Positions 12,681-18,717 of a DNA stretch of 18,717 nucleotides are shown here, piece after piece. This DNA comes from Halorhodospira sp. (GTDB lineage: Bacteria > Pseudomonadota > Gammaproteobacteria > Nitrococcales > Halorhodospiraceae): positions 1 through 18,717 of the forward strand of contig SKYL01000157.1 in the NCBI GenBank assembly GCA_007127935.1, read 5' to 3'. The notes below the pieces were generated by a model, which searched no databases, had not been told where the DNA came from, and saw nothing but the letters and a program-made list of their open reading frames with translations. The translations under genes were made by a program, and so were the position numbers. Numbering within the stretch: the first letter of the stretch is position 1; every line of letters begins with the position of its first letter.

Positions 12681-14336
12681 GTGAAACCCGCAACGGACGA
12701 GGTCCGGTGGACGGGAACGCCCGTGGCGCCGGGAGTGACCGTCGGTCGTGTCTGCCTGTACTGCCATGCCACCGCAACGGTGGAGTCCACCGAGGCCACG
12801 GACGTGGCCCGTGAAGAGAGCCGCCTTGACGGAACCTTGGCTTGGATGTCGGCGCGTCTTTCGACGATGGCCGATGCGGCGGAGGACCGCCTCGATGCGG
12901 ATCTGGCCGATATCTTCCGGGCTCAGCGGGTCTTTCTGGAAGACCCGAATCTGCGCCGGCGCATCCTGCGGATCATCGAGACCCGGGGCGTGGGCGCCGA
13001 GGGCGCGGTGGAGCGGCAGTTGGGTGCCTATGAGGCGCAACTGAAGGCGGTGGAGACGGAGTACCTGCGCCAGCGCGCCGCCGATATCGCCGAACTGCGG
13101 CACGGCTTGATCAGCCATCTACGCAGCGTCGCGCCGTTCTGCAAGTGCGGCGACATGGAGAACTGCTCACCGGGAGCGTGCCCACTCGGTAACGATCACA
13201 TCGTAGTCACCTCGGAATTGACCTCCCACTTGGTGCTGGAGGCGGGCTGCAACACCCGCGGGTTCGTCGTGGAGCGGGGCGGCGCGCTCTCCCATGCCGC
13301 CATCCTGGCCCGCGCCCTGGGATTGCCGGTGGTGGCCGGGATCGAGCACCCGACGGAGCGGGTCCCGTGCGATGCGCGCATCCTGGTGGACGGCACCGCC
13401 GGCGAGGTGATCCTCAACCCGGCGGAGGAGACGGTGGCGCACCGGCGGGGGCGGCGGCGTCCCACGCCTCAGGCCAGTGCGCCGGTACCGGGTCTGCGGG
13501 TGCTGGCCAACATCGATCACCCCGACGATGTGGCGGACGCGGTGGCCGCCCGGGCCGAAGGGATCGGTGTCTACCGTACCGAGACCGACGTCCTGGCCCG
13601 CCGCCGATTGCTGACCGAGCAGGAGCAACAGGAGAGATACACCGCCGCGGTCTCCGCCATGGGCGGCAAGCCGGTCCATGTGCGCATGCTCGATCTCGGC
13701 TCCGACAAGACGGCGGAGTGGCTGCAACTGCCCCCGGAGGAGAACCCGGCGCTGGGCTGCCGGGGGAGCCGCTTGTTGCTGGCCCGCGACGATCTCTTCG
13801 CTCCACAGGCCCGGGCCCTGGCACACGCCTCGCGGTCCGGTCCCGTCCACGTCATCTACCCGATGGTGGGGGAGGTCGACGAGTTCCTGGAGTTACAGGC
13901 CCGTTTCCGGGCCGCGGTGGCCGGGGTCGAGACGGGGACGATCCGGCACGGGGTGATGTTCGAAGTGCCGGCCGCCTGTCTTCAGGCCCGGGAGTTCTTC
14001 CGGGTGATGGATTTCGGCTGCATCGGCAGCAACGACCTGATCCAGTATCTCCTGGCCGTGGACCGCCACAGCGGCTGCTGCGATAGTGAACGGATCTTCG
14101 ATCATCCGGCGTTGTGGCGGTTGCTGCGCTGGATGGCCGAGGCCGCCGACGAGGCGGGAAAGCCGTTGGCCGCCTGCGGTGAGCTGGCCGGCAACCCCCG
14201 CTACACGCGCAAGCTGGTGGAGAGCGGGATTCGAATGGTGAGTGTCGCGCCGCGGCGGATTGCGGCGATCCGCCGGGCCTACGCCGCTTCTTCCGCCCCC
14301 ACCACCCGGTTGCGGCCCTCGTCCTTGGCGCGATAG
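12681..14336 (+). CDS. Phosphoenolpyruvate-protein phosphotransferase (enzyme I) homologue with a cysteine cluster
   Basis: A 551-aa enzyme I-like protein. Order of parts: N-terminal TGTPVAPGVTVG; a helical partner-binding region; the phosphohistidine site GGALSHAAILAR with His205; and a PEP-binding barrel with GIGVYRTE, LDLGSDK, NPALGCRGSRLLL, IYPMVGEVDEF, MFEVPAA and IGSNDLIQYLLAVDR, ending in ACGELAGNP. These are the enzyme I phosphotransfer and PEP-site motifs. It lacks the GAF domain of PtsP. Between the helical part and the phosphohistidine domain it carries C154, C156, C162 and C167 (CKC then ENC then GAC), a possible metal or redox site I do not expect in enzyme I. No HPr or EIIA gene is adjacent. 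GTG 12681 follows AGGAGGAG. The C-terminal tail overlaps the convergent signalling gene by 58 bases. Confidence 0.88.
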   Translation: MKPATDEVRWTGTPVAPGVTVGRVCLYCHATATVESTEATDVAREESRLDGTLAWMSARLSTMADAAEDRLDADLADIFRAQRVFLEDPNLRRRILRIIETRGVGAEGAVERQLGAYEAQLKAVETEYLRQRAADIAELRHGLISHLRSVAPFCKCGDMENCSPGACPLGNDHIVVTSELTSHLVLEAGCNTRGFVVERGGALSHAAILARALGLPVVAGIEHPTERVPCDARILVDGTAGEVILNPAEETVAHRRGRRRPTPQASAPVPGLRVLANIDHPDDVADAVAARAEGIGVYRTETDVLARRRLLTEQEQQERYTAAVSAMGGKPVHVRMLDLGSDKTAEWLQLPPEENPALGCRGSRLLLARDDLFAPQARALAHASRSGPVHVIYPMVGEVDEFLELQARFRAAVAGVETGTIRHGVMFEVPAACLQAREFFRVMDFGCIGSNDLIQYLLAVDRHSGCCDSERIFDHPALWRLLRWMAEAADEAGKPLAACGELAGNPRYTRKLVESGIRMVSVAPRRIAAIRRAYAASSAPTTRLRPSSLAR

Positions 14337-16357
14337 AGGGCTTGGTCGACGCGCTTGATCAGGGGCTTTAGCGGCTCTCCGGCGCGGTAGGTGCCGACCC
14401 CGAAACTCACCGTCACCGTCCCGGCTTCCGGGAACGGCGTATCGGCGATCTCCCGCCGGATGGTCTCCGCCAGCTTCAGACCGCCCCGGTAGTCGGTGCC
14501 GGGGAGCATCAGCATGAACTCCTCGCCACCCCAGCGGGCCAGCATGTCGGTCTGACGGATGCGGCTCTGTACCCGGCGCACCAACTCTTGTAAGACCCGG
14601 TCGCCTACGTCGTGTCCCAACGTGTCGTTGACCCGTTTGAAGCGGTCCACGTCGAACATCACCAGGGTGACCGGGTAGCCGACGCGGTCGGCCTTCTGGG
14701 TCTCGGTCTCGAGCTGGTGTTCGAGCTTGATGCGGTTGTAGGCGCCGGTGAGGTGGTCGAAGGCGATGCGGCGCTCCAGTTCGTCTTCCCGCTGGCGGCG
14801 CTCGTCCACATCCACGGCGACACAGATCGCTGACTCCGGCCGCCCGTCGCCGTCCCGGACCAACGTCACGGTGACCTCCAGCCACTGCTCCGTACCTTGG
14901 CGGGTGACGTACCGCTCCTCGCCGGTGTAGCGCTCCCGCCGGCCTTCGGTCAACTCGGTCCAGAGCGGGTGGCAGCGTGCCCGGTCCTCGGGGTGGATGA
15001 AGTCGAAGAGGGCGTGACCGTTGATCTCCTGGTCCGACCACCCGATGATGCCCTCGAAGACCGGGTTGGCCACGCGGATGGCGCCCGTCAGATCGAGTTC
15101 GGCGATGCCGACGGTGGCGTTCTCGAAGATGCTCCGGTAGTGACGTTCCCGCTGGTGGACGGCCGACAGGTCGGTGAACATGCCGACGTGGTGGGTGACC
15201 CGGCCCTCCCGGTCCCGCAGTACCGAGATGCAGAGTTGGTGGGGATGGTGGCTGCCGTCCTTGTGGCGGTTCCAGATCTCGCCGCACCAGCCGTCGGTGC
15301 GGAGCAGTTCATCCCACAGGGCGGCGTAGAATCGGTCCTCGTGGACCCGCGAGTTGAGCACCGCCGGGGTCTGCCCCAACACCTCTTCTTCGCGATAACC
15401 GGTGATGCGGGTGAAGGCGGCGTTGACGCGGATGATCCGGTTCTCGGCGTCGGTGACCATGATGCCTTCCCACGCCTGGGCGATGACGCGGCTCTCGACG
15501 CCGTCCAGATAGCCGCCCGGAGCCGGAGCGGATGCGGGTTCATGCGCCTGCTGGAATAACGACTCCACTCCCGGGAGCAGCAGGTCGTCCAACGAGACCA
15601 AGCCCAGTAGCGTCCCCGCCTCGTCGGTGACGCCGATTCGCCGGATGCCCTGCCGGGGCAGGCGGTCCTGGATCGCCAACAGGCTCGTTCCCGCCTCGGC
15701 GACGATGAGTGGCCGGCTGGCCATCTCGCCGACGGTGGCGCCCCCCCGTCCCGTCGCCAGCGCCGCCACCACGTCCCGCTCGGTGAGTACGCCCCGTTCT
15801 CCGTCGGCGTAGTGGACCAGGACCGCCGTTGCTCCGTTGCCGGTCATTATCTCCGCCGCCCGGGAGAGGGCCGTATCGTCGGAGACCGCCAGTGGCGCCG
15901 TCTGCAGCGCGGTACCGATCTCCCGTAGCCGCAAATAGGCGCCGATCCCCTGGTTCCGCACCAGGTCGGTTTGCGAGAGGATGCCCAGCGGGCGCTCCGT
16001 CTCCGGTTCGACCAGCACCAAATGGCGGATGCCGGCCGCTTGAGTCTGTTCCACCGCCTCGCTCCAGGTGCGGTCGGCGGCGATGGTATGCACCGGCGTG
16101 CTCATGAAGCGGCGGATGGGTTCCTGGTGTACCGCCGGGTCGGCGAGGTCGATGCCCAGGGCGTCGCGTTCCGTCCAGATGCCCACCGGCGTATCATTCG
16201 CCATCACAAGCACCGATCCGCACCGCGCCTCGTGCATCCGGCGGGCGGCCTCCACCACGGGGGTTTCCGGATCGCACCGGACCCACGCTCCCTCCCGCAA
16301 CAGGCGGGCAATGGGGAGATCATCGGACTGGTTTGTGGGGTAGAACGTGAGGGACAT
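14279..16357 (-). CDS. CBS-PAS-GGDEF diguanylate cyclase
   Basis: A 692-aa cytoplasmic protein that probably makes cyclic di-GMP. The N-terminal 260 residues contain four CBS-like repeats (two Bateman modules; for example PVGIWTERDALGIDL, PLGILSQTDLV, RGVLTERDVVAAL and LLGLVSLDDLL), which usually bind adenine nucleotides. Two PAS domains follow (about 285-395 with NAAFTRITGYREEEVLG, and 405-515 with NPVFEGIIGWSDQEING). The GGDEF domain (about 530-690) has DHLTGAYNR, FDVDRFKRVND and the active GGEEF at 610-614, with an inhibitory RxxD site (RQTD) five residues before it. No EAL domain or membrane span is present. ATG 16357 (MSLTFYP) is preferred although its ribosome site is weak; longer in-frame starts would run into the divergent lolA promoter region. 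Confidence 0.92.
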   Translation of the reverse strand: MSLTFYPTNQSDDLPIARLLREGAWVRCDPETPVVEAARRMHEARCGSVLVMANDTPVGIWTERDALGIDLADPAVHQEPIRRFMSTPVHTIAADRTWSEAVEQTQAAGIRHLVLVEPETERPLGILSQTDLVRNQGIGAYLRLREIGTALQTAPLAVSDDTALSRAAEIMTGNGATAVLVHYADGERGVLTERDVVAALATGRGGATVGEMASRPLIVAEAGTSLLAIQDRLPRQGIRRIGVTDEAGTLLGLVSLDDLLLPGVESLFQQAHEPASAPAPGGYLDGVESRVIAQAWEGIMVTDAENRIIRVNAAFTRITGYREEEVLGQTPAVLNSRVHEDRFYAALWDELLRTDGWCGEIWNRHKDGSHHPHQLCISVLRDREGRVTHHVGMFTDLSAVHQRERHYRSIFENATVGIAELDLTGAIRVANPVFEGIIGWSDQEINGHALFDFIHPEDRARCHPLWTELTEGRRERYTGEERYVTRQGTEQWLEVTVTLVRDGDGRPESAICVAVDVDERRQREDELERRIAFDHLTGAYNRIKLEHQLETETQKADRVGYPVTLVMFDVDRFKRVNDTLGHDVGDRVLQELVRRVQSRIRQTDMLARWGGEEFMLMLPGTDYRGGLKLAETIRREIADTPFPEAGTVTVSFGVGTYRAGEPLKPLIKRVDQALYRAKDEGRNRVVGAEEAA

Positions 16358-16440
16358 TGTGGTGTCGGATGAGGGTAGGCGCCCAATTGAGAATGGATCG
16401 GATGGTACCGCGTTTCGGTGACGCAATAATAGGTGACCCA
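16358..16440. promoter_or_regulatory. Short divergent promoter region between the GGDEF gene and lolA
   Basis: These 83 bp separate two divergently read genes and must hold both promoters. I find no strong -35/-10 pair. At the right end AGGTGA (16431-16436) sits four bases before the TTG start of lolA. Confidence 0.4.
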
Positions 16441-17112
16441 TTGAAAAGAAAAGACCGTTTACAGCGTCTGTTTTGGAAAGGGGGACGAACCGGCGGCGCG
16501 GCAACCGCGGCGCTTGTGGTAGTGGCGGCATTTTTTCAACCGGTTACCGCCGGGGCGCTGGAAGACCTGGAGCGGTACTACCTGGAGGTGGAAACCCTTC
16601 AGGGCCGATTCGAGCAATTTACGCTGGATGAGCGGGATCAATTGGTGGATGAATCCAGCGGGGAATTCGTCATCGCCCGTCCCGACCGTTTTCACTGGTC
16701 CTATACCGCACCATTTCGCCAGGAGATCGTGGCTGACGGTGAGCGGCTCTGGATCTTTGATGTGGAACTGGATCAAGTGACGGTGCACATCCAGGGCGGT
16801 GTCCTCGGCTCCGCGCCGGTGCAACTGCTCTCCGGGGATTACGCCGGGCTGGAAGAGGCGTTCGAGATTCTTCCAGAAGACGGTTTTATCCGTCTGCTGC
16901 CCCGGGACCCCGATCAAGCGTTCGACCAGGCGCGGCTCGGCTTTCGCGACGGGGCGCCGGTGGCGCTGGAGGTGGACGACGCCCTGGGGCAGACCACCCG
17001 CGTCGAGTTTGTGGAGCTGCAAGTCAATGCGCCGGTGGACGCGGATCGGTTCCGGTTCGAGCCGCCGCCGGGCGCCGACGTCTACAGTCCGGAGCCCGGG
17101 GTCTACCCGTAA
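16441..17112 (+). CDS. lolA: Outer-membrane lipoprotein carrier protein LolA
   Basis: A 223-aa periplasmic chaperone that takes lipoproteins from LolCDE to the outer membrane. It starts with a basic segment (KRKDRLQRLFWKGGR), a hydrophobic stretch (TAALVVVAAFFQPVTAGA) and a likely cleavage near residue 38. The mature protein shows the family pattern LEDLERYYLEVETLQGRFEQ, GEFVIARPDRFHWSYTAPFRQEIVADGERLWIFDVELDQVTV, SAPVQLLSG and DALGQTTRVEFVELQVN. TTG 16441 is chosen because AGGTGA lies four bases upstream and it gives a normal signal peptide; an ATG at 16402 or earlier is possible. The stop TAA shares a base with the ATG of rarA (TAATG), a common gammaproteobacterial neighbour pair. Confidence 0.93.
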   Translation: MKRKDRLQRLFWKGGRTGGAATAALVVVAAFFQPVTAGALEDLERYYLEVETLQGRFEQFTLDERDQLVDESSGEFVIARPDRFHWSYTAPFRQEIVADGERLWIFDVELDQVTVHIQGGVLGSAPVQLLSGDYAGLEEAFEILPEDGFIRLLPRDPDQAFDQARLGFRDGAPVALEVDDALGQTTRVEFVELQVNAPVDADRFRFEPPPGADVYSPEPGVYP

Positions 17113-18449
17113 TGTTCTCCGACGGCATGGCGCCGCTGGCCGAGCGCATGCGGCCCCGGTCGCTGGAGGAGATCGCCGGCCAGGATCACCTGCTCGGACC
17201 GGGCAAGGCGCTGGCCGAGAGCGTGCGTGCCGGCAAGCCCCACTCCATGATCTTGTGGGGGGCGCCCGGCACCGGTAAGACCACCCTGGCGCGGCTGGTG
17301 GCCGACCGGGCGGAGGCCGTCTTTCTCACCCTCTCTGCGGTGACCTCCGGGGTCAAGGAGATCCGCGCCGCCATGGAGCGGGCCGTCGCCGAACGGCAAG
17401 CCGGGCGGCGCACCATCCTCTTCGTCGACGAGGTTCACCGCTTCAACAAGGCCCAGCAGGACGCCTTCCTCCCCTACGTGGAGGACGGGACGGTGGTCTT
17501 CATCGGCGCCACCACCGAGAACCCCTCCTTCGAACTGAACAAGGCGCTGCTCTCCCGCGCCCGGGTCTACGTCCTCCGCCCGCTGGACGACGCCGCCCTG
17601 CGGCGGCTGCTGGAGCGCGCCCTGACCGATGCCGAACGGGGTCTCGGAGAGCGCCGTCTGACGCTGGACGACGACGCCCTCGACCTGCTGCTGCGCGCCG
17701 CCGACGGCGATGCCCGCCGGGGGCTGACCGCCCTCGAGATCGCCGCCGATCTCGCCGACGACGTGGATGACGCCGGCGGTGCGCGGATCACCGTCGCCGC
17801 GGTGACCGAGGCGGTGGCCGGCGGCGTGCGCCGCTTCGACAAGGGCGGAGAGGAGTTCTACGACCAGATCTCCGCGCTCCACAAGTCGCTGCGCGGTTCC
17901 GACCCCGACGCCGCCCTCTACTGGCTGGCGCGGATGCTGGATGGCGGCTGCGACCCGCTCTACGTGGGGCGGCGCATGATCCGCATGGCCTCGGAGGACG
18001 TCGGCAACGCCGATCCGCGAAGCCTGCAACTGGCCCTGGCGGCGGTCGACGCCTACGAACGGCTGGGTAGCCCCGAAGGCGAATTGGCGTTAGCCCACGC
18101 CGCCGTCTACCTCGCCTCCGTCCCCAAGAGCGACGCTGTCTACCGCGCCTTCGGTCAAGCGATGCATGACGTAAAGCGTTACGGATCGCTTCCCGTTCCG
18201 ATGCACCTGCGAAACGCCCCCACCGGCCTGATGAAGGAGCTTGGCTACGGCAAGGGCTACCGCCACGCCCACAACGAGCCCGAAGGCTACGCCGCAGGGG
18301 TCGACTACCTGCCGGACGAACTAACCGGCACCCGCTACTACGAACCCACCGACCGTGGGTTGGAACAACGCATCCGCGAGCGTTTCCAACGTTTGAGAGG
18401 GGGTGACTCCAGCAGAGGCAACCCCAACCGCCAAGAAGGGGGAGTATGA
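17112..18449 (+). CDS. rarA: Replication-associated recombination protein A (RarA/MgsA), AAA+ ATPase
   Basis: A 445-aa clamp-loader-like ATPase that acts at stalled replication forks. Visible parts are the N-terminal PLAERMRPRSLEEIAGQDHLLG, Walker A GAPGTGKTT at 50-58, Walker B ILFVDEVHRF near 101-110, the sensor segment FIGATTENPSFELNKALLSRARV, and the C-terminal tetramerisation part with FYDQISALHKSLRGSDPDAALYWLARML, RMIRMASEDVGNADP and KSDAVYRAF, ending with the family pattern HLRNAPTGLMKELGYGKGYRHAHNEPEG. Length is normal for the family. It is translationally coupled to lolA. The tail after RFQRLRG (GDSSRGNPNRQEGGV) is poorly conserved in character and runs up to a large inverted-repeat element that begins seven bases past the stop. 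Confidence 0.96.
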   Translation: MFSDGMAPLAERMRPRSLEEIAGQDHLLGPGKALAESVRAGKPHSMILWGAPGTGKTTLARLVADRAEAVFLTLSAVTSGVKEIRAAMERAVAERQAGRRTILFVDEVHRFNKAQQDAFLPYVEDGTVVFIGATTENPSFELNKALLSRARVYVLRPLDDAALRRLLERALTDAERGLGERRLTLDDDALDLLLRAADGDARRGLTALEIAADLADDVDDAGGARITVAAVTEAVAGGVRRFDKGGEEFYDQISALHKSLRGSDPDAALYWLARMLDGGCDPLYVGRRMIRMASEDVGNADPRSLQLALAAVDAYERLGSPEGELALAHAAVYLASVPKSDAVYRAFGQAMHDVKRYGSLPVPMHLRNAPTGLMKELGYGKGYRHAHNEPEGYAAGVDYLPDELTGTRYYEPTDRGLEQRIRERFQRLRGGDSSRGNPNRQEGGV

Positions 18450-18455
18450 TAAATC

Positions 18456-18676
18456 ACCGCTTGAACGCCGGAAGCCGGTGGTGGGGGCTCTTCACGGGGG
18501 CGTCCGACGGCATGGATGCCGTCGGTGAGCGTACAGGGGTTCGCCGCCCAGCGGCGAACGCCCGGCCACGGATGGCCGGGCCGGGCTTGCGAGCGGAGCA
18601 GGAAAGCGCAGCTTGCAAGTATTTACAGCGTCCCCCGTGAAGAGCCCCCACCACCGGCTTCCGGCGTTCAAGCGGT
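18456..18676. repeat. MITE-like element with perfect 45-bp terminal inverted repeats and nested hairpins
   Basis: Left arm 18456-18500 and right arm 18632-18676 are perfect reverse complements over 45 bases; GATAA (18448-18452) and TTATC (18680-18684) extend the symmetry outward past mismatches. Inside are four further hairpins: CCGACGGCAT with ATGCCGTCGG (18504-18525), GTTCGCCGC with GCGGCGAAC (18539-18559), CCCGGCCA with TGGCCGGG (18561-18580), and CTTGCGAGC with GCTTGCAAG (18586-18619, one G-T pair). Single-stranded, the element folds as a long stem capped by a multi-branched crown. It encodes no transposase and no target duplication is evident. It could be a non-autonomous mobile repeat, a structured RNA or the rarA transcript end. 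Confidence 0.85.
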
Positions 18677-18717
18677 TCCTTATCCAATCGACCGTTAATG
18701 GAGACGTGAGTCGCCCA
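18677..18717. other. Non-coding flank at the right window edge
   Basis: Forty-one bases after the inverted-repeat element. A GGAGAC box before GTGAGT near 18701-18709 could begin a gene beyond the edge, but nothing can be supported. Confidence 0.3.

Noticed and set aside
18504..18619. tRNA-like cloverleaf in the centre of the inverted-repeat element
   Set aside because: The hairpins do not have tRNA arm lengths, a T-loop or an acceptor end; it is not a tRNA.
18446..18640. Open frame starting MINHRLNAGSRWWG that overlaps the rarA stop
   Set aside because: Nearly all of it lies inside the inverted-repeat element and reads through hairpin arms; no ribosome site or family match supports it.
1..18717. 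CRISPR array expected from the Cas6-like gene
   Set aside because: Reading both strands I found no series of direct repeats with regular spacers; the only recurring unit near the gene is the palindrome at 1891 and 3584, too far apart and too few.

Overview
The window is GC-rich chromosomal DNA from a sulfur-oxidising proteobacterium, most likely a gammaproteobacterium of the Chromatiales/Ectothiorhodospiraceae type. The evidence is the combination of dissimilatory sulfite reductase genes (dsrAB, read here as the oxidative rDsr system), tusA and a flavocytochrome c sulfide dehydrogenase (fccAB), together with ordinary gammaproteobacterial housekeeping genes (lolA-rarA). The species cannot be fixed from the sequence. 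There is no rRNA, tRNA, integrase, transposase or CRISPR array.

Positions 1-6318 form the sulfur island. dsrA and the first part of dsrB run leftward off the window edge. A 387-bp non-coding region separates dsrA from a rightward three-gene cassette (2133-3570): a 72-aa protein, a protein with the hallmarks of a Cas6/Cmx6-type CRISPR RNA endonuclease but with no array or other cas gene, and a 186-aa protein with a CxxC motif that I do not recognise. A second rightward group follows: a 66-aa protein, tusA, fccA and fccB, closed by a GC-rich stem-loop. A nearly identical palindrome (TATCCC, GTTG, GGGATA) lies upstream of both dsrA and the tusA-fcc group, on the two sides of the cas6-like cassette. 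With a weaker relative 33 bp away on the dsr side, these look like operators of one sulfur regulon, or alternatively RNA hairpins in two leaders. The orphan Cas6-like cassette between two sulfur-oxidation operons is the strongest candidate for an undescribed system.

Positions 6466-10192 hold envelope genes on the plus strand: a membrane-anchored tetraheme NapC/NirT-type cytochrome overlapping a lipoprotein gamma-glutamyltranspeptidase, then a single-PDZ DegP/DegQ-type periplasmic protease and a 53-aa single-pass membrane protein. Converging on these from the minus strand is a two-gene stator-like operon: a MotA/TolQ/ExbB-type membrane protein and a MotB-like protein with a long coiled coil and an OmpA peptidoglycan-binding domain.

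Positions 12681-18449 hold a phosphoenolpyruvate-utilising enzyme I homologue with an unusual four-cysteine cluster, a minus-strand CBS-PAS-GGDEF signalling protein whose end overlaps it, and the coupled pair lolA-rarA. Seven bases after the rarA stop begins a 221-bp non-coding element with perfect 45-bp inverted terminal repeats and four internal hairpins, a MITE-like or structured-RNA repeat.

Read together, sulfide is oxidised in the periplasm by FccAB, sulfane sulfur is carried in the cytoplasm by TusA, and DsrAB with its off-window partners oxidises it further. The tetraheme cytochrome and the transpeptidase may serve the same physiology, but only their position suggests it.
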